Source: Rhizophagus irregularis
Taxonomy: Eukaryota > Glomeromycota > Glomeromycetes > Glomerales > Glomeraceae
Assembly (NCBI RefSeq): GCF_026210795.1
Contig: NC_089439.1
Coordinates: 2,666,001 to 2,730,000 of the forward strand
Reading direction: 5' to 3'
DNA: 64,000 bases
The translations under genes and the position numbers were made by a program. Positions 1-12,599 of this stretch are shown piece by piece. The notes under the pieces were generated by a model. The model did no database searches and was not told the origin of the DNA. It saw only the letters and a list, made by a program, of their open reading frames with translations. Within the stretch, counting starts at the first letter, position 1, and each line of letters starts with the position of its first letter.

Positions 1-396
1 TTTTCAATTTACTAAATTGAAAAGTATATAAATACGCCTTTGGTTTTTTAAATTCTTCTGGAGAATCAGTAGATTCGTGTAGTCACGTTTATTAAACGAG
101 AGATGATCAGGCCGGTATTATCCAAAACAAATTCGGCCCGAATCAAGATTGAAAATTGGCGAAACCTATCTAGATAAACACTTATATTCGATATATTTTA
201 TAAATGAACGAAAAAAAAAATAATAATAAATAAATAAATAAATAATCACGTAATATACAGTACAACCGTTGCTAAAGATATAAGAAATTACGAATACAGT
301 GGCGCACCTCTAATTGGCCACATTACAAATTTTATTATATTAAATTCGCAAATTACTGTACTGTACAATATATGTACATGATGAAAAATCGAACAA

Positions 397-1100
397 TCAC
401 ATGCAATACTCACTAAAATTAGCAGTACTAATAAATGATTGGGGTCTATTACGACCCTGAGGTTTTTTGCGACGTGGTCGTAAATCTACGCCTAGTCTTC
501 TTGTAATTTCAAATGTATGTAACTAGGAAAAAATAAATAAATAAAAGTTAATTTTTGAATAATAATAAAAGAAAAGATTAATGCATTATTAATAACTTAC
601 CCCAATTATGACCATTAAAATCAATAAAATAGTTCTTAACCAAGTAATTATACTTACTTTTCGAACACAATTATTTTTGGGTGGTTCAGTTTCAGTTTTG
701 AACTCATTATTACATCTTTCTATAGCTAATTGTTTACTAGTAAACATATATATTATAGTTGTAATTGCTATAAAAAAATATATTATTAAAACACCAATTA
801 AAAACCATTCATATATTCTTATTCCAATCTGTCCATTCGGTGTGTTTGGTGTTATCTTAGGACGTGAAGGTTTGAAATACGCGTGCACAGGTTAATAATC
901 GCGTCGATACAAAAAGAAATTAAATATTTAAGAACTATTTTAAATTTTGGTCAAATTAAAAACAAATAAATTAATGTACCTACAAAACTAGCAATAATTC
1001 CATATATGAATATGATTGAAATAATTATAAATAAAATTCCAAAAGTTATTTTAAATTCATATGGCATTTTAATTGCAATATCTATATTAAACTCATCCAT
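397..1100 (-). CDS. Small multi-pass membrane protein, family not recognised
   Basis: Three exons (1100-984, 855-601, 522-397) join in phase 0 and give 165 residues. Splice signals are GTAGGT..CTAAG and GTAAGT..CCTAG. The start ATG at 1100 opens MDEFNIDIAIKMPYEFK. Hydrophobic segments lie at about residues 18-39, 57-79 and 105-123. A loop between the second and third holds two Cys (CNNEF and NNCVRK). The C-terminal tail is basic (RRLGVDLRPRRKK) and ends in a stop at 397. I do not recognise the family; three predicted membrane passes with a basic cytosolic-type tail is all I can support. The last gene of the window is also a multi-pass protein with a basic segment, but I see no clear homology. 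The exon structure is convincing; function is unknown. Confidence 0.6.
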
Positions 1101-2302
1101 AAACAAACTTGATTAAATAAAATATATTAACAAATCAAATGAGAAGAAATAAACATACCATTGGGTTTTGCGAGAAATGTTACTGACCCAGTTATTGCAA
1201 CAAACTATATAACATACATAACATACAAGATCAGAGAGATTATAATAAAAAGAAAAATCATCAACTTTTGTAAAATACTTTACCAAATTGATGATTGAAG
1301 AAATAATGGTACACTCCCGGTTCGAGAAACTAATTCATAAAAAATTGAAAAATACAACAAATATAAATAAAATAAATATAATTCTAATTAAATTAGATAT
1401 AATGTTAAAACATACCAACAAAAACACATTTTTTTTAATATCTCTTTTTTTTTTATTTTCAAAGAAATTTTATAAATATCGCCTTTAATTTTTTTCAATT
1501 ATCATCGAAAAAATTTCAAAAAAAAGTAATAATTGGGATATTTACGAAAAAAAAAAGAAATTTATTTTTTGTGTATATGCCACACACTCTCAGTAAGAAT
1601 ATTAATCATATTTTTACACATAATGGTTAAAAGAATGAGAGTAAAAAAATTAAATGTGGCACAGCCTTATTCGTTCAAATATTATTTTATATACATGGCT
1701 TTGATTTATAAGTTATTAACAGCCCTATATGTGGCTTAGCATTATAAAACATTAAATTATAGTGATCGGTTTTTAATAAAAATCTCATCTAAATCAAATA
1801 TATTATGAAATAAAAAAAAAAAGATTTAAAGAGACAACATACGGAACATACGGGACGAAATCGTACAATCATTATTTTACTGTTTATGTAGTTTATTAGA
1901 GAATTAATAAATTATACATTATCCTTTTATATCTAATTACATGGTATTAAATATTAAAATGTTCGTTAAATTAGAGTCGATATTTCTAACCACGGATTTT
2001 TTTACATTTTTACAGATAATTTTTTTTTTGTTTTTTTGTTTTTGTTTTAATAAATTTGTTAAGTGATCTAACATCTTACGAAAAGAAAAAAAAGAAATTC
2101 TGTTATTCCACGTCAATTTTATTTAAGTTCTTTGCCGACTTTTCATCTATTTTTTTTTTAAATTAGCCCAGCCATCCATCTTCTCATCTTCTCCATCTCT
2201 TCCATCTTCTCGCTTTTTTTTCACGTGCCCACCCACTTTATCAGTTTATCTCACATTAAAGTTAGAAATCAAATAAGCCACTCAAGTCTTTGATGAGGTA
2301 AT
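1101..2302. other. Intergenic, no gene seen
   Basis: AT-rich spacer with A/T runs. The only compositional feature is a pyrimidine-rich stretch at about 2165-2215 made of CATCTTCTC-like units. Short open frames at 1288-1488 and 1533-1739 are low-complexity Lys/Asn/Ile/Phe readings with no support. Confidence 0.6.
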
Positions 2303-3422
2303 TCATGATTTCTTTGCGCAAATTCTAAACAATTTTAAGAGAATAAAAAATTAAATTCGAAATATAAAATATAGATCAAACTTTTAAACAACAATAATTA
2401 ATATTATCTACCTGTGAGAAACACAGTATGTTTCGTAATCGTTTATTTCTTGTAACATTATATTATACATTTTATCAAATTCTTTCGTAGATATTCTCAT
2501 ATATTCACATAGAACAGATTTATTAGATTTTATCGGTTGTAATAAAACATCACACAACTAAAAAGAAAAAAAACAAACGGGATGATAATATTAATATATG
2601 TCAACGTAAGCGACAAAAATAAAAAAGAAGAAGAAATTTCTTCCTTACCAATTCACCTATTCTTCCACCTTTCTTTCCTAATGGAGTACGTTTAGTCTCT
2701 ATAAAAATGGATTGAACTTGTTGAATAGAAACTAACATATTATACAAGTGTTTTTCATCAATTTTGTTATATGAATCATAACCATCACACGTCAAAGAAT
2801 AATAAGCTTGAGTTAAACGAAATGTGTAGAGACCAGTATTATACCAAACCAAATTATCTATTATCATAAATTCAATCCAACCACCAGGATTTAATACTCT
2901 TATCATATGTTTAACTAAGTTATATTGTTCAATAAAAATAGAATTTGGATTAAAGCTTGAAGTTAAATTTAATTGTGGAAGAAAGAATCTTTGATATATA
3001 AAATCAAAAGTTTCGTCTGGGAAGGGAATTGTTGAAGATAAAGAATTATTTTGTAATACAGTAGCGTTTAACGGTTCATTGGTAATACTTTTATTGCAAG
3101 TTGGGGAGTTATTTAAACCTATGAAAGTGGATAATGGATAACTGTTTGCCATATCGAATGACCATATTTCTGGAGCGGATCCAACCTCTAAAACTTTGGC
3201 TCCTCCCGCTTGAAGTTGTTTTGCAATAGGAGTAGAAAAATTATTTTGCCAAAGATATTTAAATATATAATGTTGCATTTCTAATCTATTTACAGGATTA
3301 CCAGAAGAAATATCGGTTATCAAAGAACTTTTAAGTTTTTGATCATCGAAAGATATTTGTGAATATCTTGGTGGTAAAGAAGAAAAAGAATATCTTGGTG
3401 GATCATTATTAAAGTGAACCAT
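2303..3422 (-). CDS. Class I SAM-dependent methyltransferase
   Basis: Three exons (3422-2649, 2557-2412, 2324-2303) give 313 residues. SAM-binding motif I is AKVLEVGSAPEIWSFDMA. A short acidic segment (IPFPDETFDFIYQR) matches the post-II region and VLNPGGWIEFM is the motif III-like strand. These are hallmarks of the small-molecule or protein methyltransferases common in this fungal group; the substrate cannot be told. It is paralogous to the gene at 38057. The last two introns are in the same place and phase in both (phase 0 after ..GRIGEL, phase 2 inside an Arg codon), and the penultimate exon is 146 bases in both. This copy lacks the introns its paralogue has earlier in the gene, including one inside motif I. 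The C-terminus is a short RICAKKS tail from a 22-base last exon. Confidence 0.8.
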
Positions 3423-5110
3423 TTTTTATTTTTTTTTAAAAAAAAATGTGAAAGTGAGAAAATTTATTTTTTTATTTTTTTATTTTTTTTTGAAAAAAAG
3501 ATGGGGTTTTTAAATAAGATTTTTTTTTTTAACACAATCCTTTTAAAAAAAAGAAATATAATAATTATAATAGCATTCATGTATAGTTACTAATTATTTG
3601 CAAAATAAAGTAGGGACGTCCAAAAATAATGAACTGCATATAGTTAAAATTGCCGAATACAGAAAACAACACGGTTGGTTGGTTGCATTACTTTGACTGT
3701 TTATGGGATTGATACATTGTTTATATTTTTCTTGCATGTAAATCACTATATATAAAATTTATGCAGGACGCCTTATATAACTAATACAGTATACAGTATA
3801 CTTTAATATAAGTATAAAGTATTATTAAAAAAAAGTAAGTGAATAAATAATGCAGAATTATATTTAATTAAATGTTAATTTTGATCTTACTGTAAACCTT
3901 TTTAAATTTGACTTTGTGAAAAAAAAATATTATGATTTTCTCAATGAAGATTATTCGTATTACAAATAAACAAACTTTTTTACTTTTTTAACTTGTAAGA
4001 ATTTTATTAGAGATAATAGGTCAAGCTTTTACCTTTGTAAATTTTTATATGTAACATACGTAAGAAATGCTGATTTGTTTTTGTTTCATTTAATTCTCAC
4101 GATTATATGTTTGGGGATAATTTATATATCAAACTTTTAAGATGCTTAAGATGATAAACTTTAAAAAAAGTTTATTAAAAATAGTTAAAGTGGAGTTTTA
4201 AATTGTTTCAGTATTAATACAATTTATAACATACAGTGTTTACAATATTGATTTTACTCTTGTCAGTTTTTTTTTTAAAATATTGTATCTCTCTAAAGTA
4301 ATATTATATTATATTAATATAATAGTATGCAATAAATTATTGTTGCTTTTTTTAAAAAATTTCCTTGCATTTTATAATTTCATTATTGGACAATATTGGA
4401 AATAGAGAAAATCCCCTTGTTTTTTATATTCATTACATATGATTGTTCTCCTATTATGTTGAAGCGATAACCTTTGCATCTAAATGTATCAATGCATCGG
4501 TTTATAAGATATTCACATTTCGGGGTTTGATCCGGGTTTCCGACATCATCTTATTTATTTTATCTGTTATTGAGTTACTGTGTCCGTAACTTATATGTGT
4601 TATTCTGATCATGTGAAGACGACTTTATATGTATCTCTATCTGCTATCTATTCTTTTAATAATAAAATTTATTTATTTGTAAAAAATGATTTCCAAGCAA
4701 AAAAACTTGTTCAGATTATTTTATTGTCATAATAAAATTACTAAACCCATATTAATCAATTTTTTTCATATTAAGTAAGAATCTTCCAGAATAAGTTTAT
4801 TAAGTTTTTGTATTTTTAAAATATTTATAATATCGTTATTGCTTACAAAACAATAAAACTTTCGTATTACCTTGTATTACTCCATATCTGTCGTACCAAA
4901 CTATTCAATGTACGTAGCATCACCCCTTTTTTAACTAAAAAAGGTTATCTAATGCTGGATTTTCATTATACATTAACCGCTAAACTTATAATTTATTTGA
5001 TTATCATTTTATATAAATTGTCGGTTTTTTTTCCTCATGTTATAATTTTTACCCTTTCCGGACATTAAACGATCGGACTTTTCTTTTAAATTACCTTAAT
5101 TATTTACATA
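3423..5110. other. Intergenic between divergent genes, no gene seen
   Basis: This spacer separates the divergently transcribed methyltransferase and GH15 genes, so both promoters should lie here. It is strongly AT-rich, with a short run TACAGTATACAGTATACT near 3786. I see no coding frame, RNA gene or clear repeat. Confidence 0.5.
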
Positions 5111-7930
5111 ATGAGTACAATTGATAGTGAAAAAAGAGTTTCTCAATTAGATACTTCGGGTGAGTTAGCCGAAGATACTCGTTGTAATCTTCGTACGAGG
5201 TAAAAAAGAATTTTATTTTTACATTTTTTTTTTTTTCAAAAAAATATAATTTATTTTTTAATTAATCATGTTGTAGAGGTTATCTTCCTATTGAAAATTA
5301 TGGTATGATTGGAAATTTGAGAACTGTTGCTTTAAGTGGCACAGATGGTTCGATCGACTTCTTTTGCTATCCTAAATTCGATAGTCCTTCCATCTTTGCG
5401 AGACTTTTAGATAATGAAAAGGTATAAACTTTATATTTGAACGTAATAAAGGTTTTTTTTTTTTACTCAAAAAAAAATTTTAATTATTTTCTTTTTAGGG
5501 AGGTATGTTAAAAAGTTGAAGGCTGATACAAATCACATTTGTTTTTTACGCAGCTAATTGTCCTCCCTTCTTTTGTAGGTCATTTTTCAATTACACCATC
5601 AATTCATAGTAGTAACAAACAACAATACCTTCCGAGATCTAATATTTTATTAACAAGATTCTTACATGATGAGGGTGTTAGTGAAGTTACTGATTATATG
5701 CATCTTCCTGATAATTCTGGTCCTGCCATCAAACCTCTTCTTCCATGGTTGATCAGACATGTTAGAGTAGTACGTGGAAAAGTTGATTTTCATTTTGAAT
5801 TATTTCCATCATTTAATTACGCATTAGATGATCATACTGTTGATATTGAAGATTATAAAGTAACTGCAAATGATGATAAATCATTTGTTGGTAAACAAAG
5901 ATTCATATTTCGTTCCAAAACAATTAATCTGGATTTTCGTTACGTTGTAACAAAAGCCGATCAAGATCCTCCAATTATTGATTTTAAATTAATTAAAAAA
6001 AATGAAATGAAAGGTCCTGGTATAGTCTCTAAATTTCAATTAAAAGAATCTCAAGAAATTACTTTTATTTTAAGAGAATTACCTTCTGTTGGAATTGAAA
6101 ATCAACTTCTCATGGATCCTCCATTAAATTCCATTCTCATGAAAAGTTTATACAAGCAAACTTTAGCTTATTGGCAAAAGTGGATTTCTCAATCTTGTTA
6201 CAAAGGAAGATGGAGAGAAAATGTTCATCGTAGTGCTCTAACTTTGAAATTATTAACTTATGAGCCGGTAATTAAATAAATTATAAAAAATTCTTTCAAA
6301 ACATAATATGTATTTAAAGTTTTTATAATTATGTAGACTGGTGCTGTTGTTGCTTCGCCTACTTTTGGTCTTCCTGAAGGTAAAATTTCCGGTATCACTT
6401 TTATTTATTTATTTATTTATTAAAAACGTGTTTATATGATATTGATTTATTAATATTTTTTTTTTATTATTTATTTTATTATTGTTTTTTTTAGAAATTG
6501 GTGGACCTAGAAATTGGGATTATCGATACACTTGGATTAGAGATTCCGCATTTACTGTTTATGCTCTCATGAGACTTGGTATGATTCAAGAAACCGAACG
6601 TTATATGAAATATATGGAAGAAAGATGTCAAGATCTGGTATGTTTTTGATTTTAATTTGCACCATGTAAGTTTAATATAAATATATATTTTATTATTTAT
6701 GTACTCTAGAATCCTGATGGATCATTAAATATAATGTATAGTATAGACGGAGAAAAGAAATTAACTGAGGTAGAATTGACCCATTTAGATGGTTATCGTA
6801 GTTCAAAACCGGTTCGTATTGGAAATGGAGCATATGATCATCTTCAATTAGATATTTACGGAGAATTATTAGACGCGGTGTATTTATATAATAAATATGG
6901 TAGTCCCCTTTCTTATGATATGTGGCAAAGTATACGTAAGTTAGTTAATTATGTATGTGATAATTGGGAAAAAGAAGATATGAGTATTTGGGAAGTTAGA
7001 GGCAAAAAACAAAACTTTACTTATTCGAAAATCATGTGTTGGGTTGCTGTTGATAGAGGTAAGCTTAATTATTTTATTTATTCATATATTTATTTATTTT
7101 GATTAAACTTTTACTTTTTAAATTTGAATAAAGGTATAAGATTATCAGAGAAAAGAGTTTTACCATGTCCTGATAGAGATAGATGGATGAAAGTCCGTGA
7201 CAATATTTATGAAGAAGTCATGACTAAAGCTTGGAATCCTGAACAAAAATTTTTTGCTCAATCTTATGAAGCTTTGGATGCTTTGGATAGTTCCGTTTTA
7301 ATTATGCCTTTGGTATTTTTCATAAGCCCCAATGATCCAAGATTTTTAAGTACTGTGAGACAAATTTTGTTGCCACCTGAAAAAGGTAATACATACATAA
7401 AAGTTTAATTTACTTTTTAAGTTGATATTAAAGTATTTTATTTTAGGAGGATTATTGGCTAATAATCTTGCATTCCGATATAATTATGAAACGACTGACG
7501 ACGGTATGTTAACATTTTTATTGATAATTTAAGAAAAGTTTTTATATTTTACGCAATTCATTTTTATCATCATCATTTAGGATTTGATGGTGGAGTGGAA
7601 GGATCATTTTCAATGTGTACATTTTGGTTGGTCGAAGCATTAACAAGAGCAGGAAAATATGATAAAAAATTATTAGGAAAAGCAGAATTTATATTTGAAC
7701 AAATGATTAGTTATGGTAATCATTTAGGTTTATACTCTGAAGAAATTGCTAGTTCTGGTGAATTACTTGGTAATTTTCCTCAAGCCTTTACTCATCTTGC
7801 TTTCATCAGCGGTAAGCATATATGGAAAAAATATAATTATATATTACTATTATGATTTTGATGTAATAATATTAACACTTTTTTTTTTTACAATATAGCT
7901 GCGTTTAATTTGGATCGTGTGTTAGGATGA
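5111..7930 (+). CDS. Glycoside hydrolase family 15 (glucoamylase/trehalase-like)
   Basis: Eleven exons: 5111-5199, 5277-5421, 5499-5502, 5579-6267, 6337-6379, 6495-6637, 6710-7058, 7134-7385, 7447-7503, 7581-7811, 7899-7930. They join without a stop into 677 residues, in the usual range for the family. The N-terminal GH15 hallmark is at about 34-75 ([29 protein letters not shown]). The (alpha/alpha)6-barrel motifs are [16 protein letters not shown] (about 326-341), [13 protein letters not shown] (about 466-478), [12 protein letters not shown] (about 589-600) and [19 protein letters not shown] (642-660), which holds Glu residues typical of the catalytic region. No signal peptide is visible, so an intracellular role on alpha-glucosidic or trehalose-like substrates is likely. 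The substrate is not decidable. The third exon is only four bases and is required to keep frame and to give KGGHFSITP. Confidence 0.88.
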
Positions 7931-9685
7931 TGCACGATTTAATTATTTATATATATACTTATTTATGTTTGTGTAAAACATTTATTATATATTTATTATA
8001 TATAAAAAAAATTGTTAATAAATTGAAATAAATTTTTATAAATCATTGCGTGATGAAGTCTTATGTAATAAATTCATTAAATGGATAAAAAAGTATAATT
8101 TTTTTTTTTGATTAACGTCATAGTAACATTTGATGTTACAAATACTACAAATGCTACACATATACAAATATACAAATATACAAATATTTATTATATAAAA
8201 AATAAAATGACGTTCTAGACCTTTATTCAAATACAATTGTACGATGTTAGGATGATTTTACGACTGTCACGTGAGCGCGCGCGTTGATCATAAATCTTTA
8301 TATGGTCTCTAAAATAAAATAAATTTAAAAATTAATTTGTTAATCCCTAAAAAAAATACGAATCAAAGTTCAAATCTTTGGAAAGTTAATAAACCAACCA
8401 ACTCTTTAACTTTATTTTAAAATAAACTTTTTTAAAAATATTATAAGTTAAATATCGAAACAAGTTTCATAATTGTATGAAAATAAATTTGTGTAAAAAA
8501 GAATTTGTAATTTTAAGTTTTTGTTTTGTTTGTTGTCAATTACTTTGTTTAATAAAGGATTTCATTCGAAGATAATTATTAAAAAATCTATTATTCGAAA
8601 TAATAATTTTATCAATTCATGCAGTAGAAGTGTAGAACTCCGCGTTTCTACGCATACTGCATTAAAAAAAGTTCTTAGAATAGATAGATAATAAAAAACT
8701 TTTTTTGTATAATAAAATTCATTTAATATATCTTTAATCATTTTAAAAGACTAAATTGGTTGAGACTTGATTAAACTTTGTTTAAAGAAGTTTCGCATCA
8801 TATATAACTCCGATTCTTCCGGTTTAAAAAGTAAAGATTCTATTGGTTTTATCTCTCTTCTATGTATTCTTTGCAGATTCATGTAATCTGATAGATGCTC
8901 GATTATATCATGTTTATTGTTTAGTAAGAATTTAATTAAGGTTATTGCCGTTTCAGGGGATTAAATGTCGATCAAAAATGGTAAATGCAACCACCTTCGT
9001 CATTATTAGGCTGTGTTACTGTAAATCACTTGTGTTAAACCATTTATATTTACAGGAACCCTTTTTTATTCCTCGAATTTTGGAAAGTGAAAATAAAGTT
9101 TCAGAAAAATTTTCTAAAATTAACGTCGATATTACGTAATTCACGCTAATAAACATTGAGAATTGGATAAATCGCGATTTGATATGCATGATGCTTTATA
9201 TTATTTGTTTATAATAAAATTATTAATTTAAGAATTCCTTATAATTTAAATATAGAATTTTGTATTCCGAGATATATTATTATTTGATCTTGATTTTCGT
9301 GATTTACTCTGTTGATAACGGCAAATAACGAGCAAATAAGAAATAACCCATTAAACAGCGTGCTCATATTTATCTTCTTTATTGAGTAATATACGTCTTA
9401 ATATATATATACAATATAAGAAATGTTTATTGCACTATATCATCATAAATTTATACCAATCCTTGTAAAAGTGCTGATCCGTGCAGATTCCCAAATCATG
9501 TGGCAAAAAAATTCGACATAACTACATAACTTTATTATTAATTATAGTAAGTGATTGTTATTTTAATAATCGTTGATTTTATTTATTCTTTCGATCGATA
9601 TTATCTTGATTTACATTATTACGTATGACTTTTGGAAATTACAATCAATGAACATGAATTTCATATTAGGTTACTGACTATCACA
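7931..9685. other. Intergenic, no gene seen; one small hairpin
   Basis: AT-rich spacer downstream of the GH15 gene, with AATAAA-like signals at about 8018-8034. An imperfect inverted repeat at 8619-8662 (ATGCAGTA..TGTAGAA / TTCTACG..TACTGCAT) could fold into a hairpin; it lacks tRNA boxes. Short open frames at 8036-8236 and 8945-9139 have no recognisable content. Confidence 0.5.
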
Positions 9686-10975
9686 CTAAATGTTGCTAAT
9701 TAAAGGAGAACTTCTAAGTAAAATAGAATATAATTCATTGGATTCTTCTTTATACTTATCTAAAAAATCCACTTCAAGATGTTTAAGATTCGGTAACCAT
9801 AAATCTACCCAATCATTTTTCTTTTCATCATTAAATCGATTATTATTTGAATAAACACATCTATTAAATCTTAATTCTTGTAAAATTTTCAAATTAAATA
9901 AAATAATATCATCTTTACTAATAAATACATCTTTAAGAATCAAAGTTTTTAATGAATTATATTGAAATTCTTTTAAAGATTTTAAAATTTCATTTGTATA
10001 AGTACGATTCTCAATTAATTCAAAATAAATTAAATTTTGTTGAGATTCAATTAAAGAAATAAGTTGATTCGTTTCATCATATAAATTTCGAAAATCACAA
10101 TTGATTCTAATAATTAATTTTTGAATATTATGACAATTTTTTGAAATTAAAAATAATGATTGAATTTTTTTACTTTTTGTAGTAAAAACAAGTTCAGATA
10201 AATTAATAAAAATTTGTTTAATTTCAGGATTTTTTAATTCTAATAAATTATTTAAAATTAAATAAATATGCCAACTATTATCACGTAATTTTTCTTTAAT
10301 AAGAGATGAACAAGGATAATTATTATAATTATTATTATTATCAAACTTACGTAAAATAAATTCTTCATCAAAAGAAAGTAATTTTAATTTTAATGAATAA
10401 GTGAAAAAATATTCAAATATATTATATTTTAATGATGGATATTCTTTATTAAAAATCATATTAATTTTTGAATTTAAAATTGATGAATTCATTGATTTAT
10501 TAATATTCATCCATTGAATCCAATCTTGAATGGCAGAATATAATTCTAATAAATCTAATGATTTTAAAAATTCAAAATAATTAAACATCATATTTTCTCC
10601 TTTTGTCATAATATTTGTAATAATATTTTTTTCAATTAATTCATTATTATATTTAATTGATAAATAAGTTATCAATAAATTAGTAGCTTGAAGTTGTCGT
10701 TTCTTTTCTGAACATTGACATTTATTATTATTCATTGAATTATAATTTGTATTATAAAGATTAGAAAGATTAGATAAAGAAGTTGAAGAAGTTATAATGT
10801 TTTTCTTATTGTTATTACAAGTGTATAAAAAGTGAAATGGTTGTTCCCATAATATATTTACCGTTCCTCTACACCAATCACGAGAAACTAATAAACAAGA
10901 ATGAAGAGATTTTTTATCATCCTTTAAATAAAGAACGATTGGATGAATAATTTCTAGTGGAAGTGGTTTAGACAT
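9686..10975 (-). CDS. F-box protein, diverged member of the array
   Basis: Single exon, 429 residues. I start it at the ATG at 10975 (MSKPLPLEIIHPIVLYLK) rather than 40 codons upstream, because the upstream frame crosses a TATATATATATA tract at about 11018-11036 that looks like promoter. The N-terminal F-box runs to about residue 50 (SLHSCLLVSRDWCRGTVNIL), the part that would bind Skp1 in an SCF ubiquitin ligase. The remaining ~370 residues are Leu/Asn-rich with irregular leucine-rich stretches and the array's conserved C-terminal motif (LPNLKHLEVDFLDKYKEES, then SSPLI). It is clearly diverged from the other copies, with Asn-rich insertions and no shared flanks. Substrate unknown. Confidence 0.85.
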   Translation of the reverse strand: MSKPLPLEIIHPIVLYLKDDKKSLHSCLLVSRDWCRGTVNILWEQPFHFLYTCNNNKKNIITSSTSLSNLSNLYNTNYNSMNNNKCQCSEKKRQLQATNLLITYLSIKYNNELIEKNIITNIMTKGENMMFNYFEFLKSLDLLELYSAIQDWIQWMNINKSMNSSILNSKINMIFNKEYPSLKYNIFEYFFTYSLKLKLLSFDEEFILRKFDNNNNYNNYPCSSLIKEKLRDNSWHIYLILNNLLELKNPEIKQIFINLSELVFTTKSKKIQSLFLISKNCHNIQKLIIRINCDFRNLYDETNQLISLIESQQNLIYFELIENRTYTNEILKSLKEFQYNSLKTLILKDVFISKDDIILFNLKILQELRFNRCVYSNNNRFNDEKKNDWVDLWLPNLKHLEVDFLDKYKEESNELYSILLRSSPLISNI

Positions 10976-11390
10976 AATCAAGTTTATCTTATTATGTTGA
11001 AAATATGGAAAATGATATTTATATATTATATATATATAATCCCAATCGGAAATTATACTCCAGTGTATAACAACGTACAATAGTGACAATAACATGGCGC
11101 AAACATTAACGTTTATTATGATTTTCTTTGCCTTATCTTGATTAGAAATGTGATCATTTTTTTTTTATTTGTTCATATTTACATAATAACAAATTATTGA
11201 AAATAACTCTTAGGATGTCGAATTATTGGTATAGATTATCTCTTACGAATTAGTAGCTTTATAATTAACTTAATAAATATAATACTTTAAACCAGTCTAA
11301 ATTATAAAAAACCACATTATTGTATGTAGATATTTAATAATGCTGTGCGAGGAAGCCTAAATAATTTATTATCAATAAATTTTATTTACT

Positions 11391-11585
11391 AAAGGAGACC
11401 ATCCAAGTAAAATGAAAGATAATTAAATTAAACTGAAGAACATAAAGAAGTTTCCGAAGAATTAAGATTAGGTAACCATAAATCTTCCCGATAAATACCT
11501 CAGTTCTTAAATATTTTAAATAGAATAGTATTATTATTATTAATAAATACATCACAATATTGTCTAGTTTCAGAATTATTGATTA
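11391..11585 (-). pseudogene. F-box gene 3' remnant
   Basis: The stretch aligns by eye to the last ~190 bases of the F-box genes. It keeps AAAGGAGACCATCCAAGTAA at the 3' end and TTAAGATTAGGTAACCATAA, the complement of the WLPNLK codons. Small indels and stops break the frame, and no F-box domain remains nearby. It is a decayed fragment adjoining the intact copy at 9686. Confidence 0.65.
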
Positions 11586-11589
11586 TTAA

Positions 11590-12160
11590 TAATAAATCAT
11601 TTGATATACCCGATAATTATCATCTTTAGTCTTATCTTATTCCTGAAACATTTACTCGCCATCATCAGTAAATCTTCTGAATATTTTTCCACGAAAATGT
11701 GGGCTGGTACACAATTCAAGTTAGATAATACGGGATTGAATTTTGGGTTAGCTGCACCTTCTGTTATATCTTTCACAGCCACATAAATCCCCCATTTTCT
11801 TGATATGCCCTAAGAATTTTGGGGGACGCTAGAATCTCCTTTAATCATCTTATAATACTTGTAACAAGTTCTGCAAATTTCGTATAATCCCCTCCTTATC
11901 TACTTCAACATTGATTGAAGCAAATTCTAAGAAAGATTTAACATAGTGATAATGTTTTATTTGACCATCAATTTTATCTAAAGTTTATCAATTCTATACT
12001 TAATCTTAGTATAACAGTATTCCTTTATTTCGTTGGCTATAGTCATCTTAAAAACATCTACTTTCACATACTTTACTATACAGTTCTTTCTCTAACTCTT
12101 TTTCTTGTAACCCTATTTCTCGCTCTTTCCACTTTTCCACTTGCTCTTCATTTTGTTAGC
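11590..12160 (-). pseudogene. Decayed coding region with coiled-coil segment
   Basis: On the minus strand, 12155-12060 reads as Glu/Lys/Gln heptad-like sequence (EEQVEKWKEREIGLQEKELE). About 11985-11860 reads as KSFLEFASINVEVDKEGI. About 11780-11630 reads as AVKDITEGAANPKFNPVLSN. These lie in different frames separated by stops, so I read them as pieces of one broken gene. Codon choice is less AT-biased than in the neighbours. I do not recognise the family. Confidence 0.4.
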
Positions 12161-12599
12161 CTCCATTTTGTTCAAATCTTTTGTGAGCGCTTCACAGTAC
12201 GATAATTTTTTGATCATGGCTTAAGTATATAATTATCACATCTTTACATAATATAAATAATGATTATACAGTATACGTAATAGTTAACAAGTAATGTTTT
12301 ATGTAGTGAAATATAAGCAGCAAAATATTGGACTTGACCCTCCTGGTGGCATCGTCTTGAATTATAATAAAGATGCTATACATTTTTTAAACGTGTGTGC
12401 GTGTTTCTTGTATATGATTTCGTAGCATTAACTGTTTTATTGCACGTGATGAATTTATTAATACAGATAAAAAATAAATACAATGATTCCCATTATACAG
12501 TACGAAGTAAAATAAATACAAAGGCTCGGGACTTTGCCCATGATACATGACGACCTATCTACTGTATCTAATTTTTCCGTAAGATTGCCCGATGACCTA

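Noticed and set aside
608-895. Plus-strand open frame opposite the first membrane protein
   Set aside because: It is the antisense shadow of exon 2 of the minus-strand gene, whose splice sites and membrane segments are coherent.
4500-4560. Possible tRNA T-arm (GGGGTTTGATCCGGG)
   Set aside because: No complementary stem, D-arm or acceptor stem around it. No credible tRNA or rRNA was found in the window.
10976-11095. 40-codon N-terminal extension of the first F-box protein
   Set aside because: It crosses a TA-rich promoter-like tract and has no counterpart in other copies; the ATG at 10975 precedes the conserved start.
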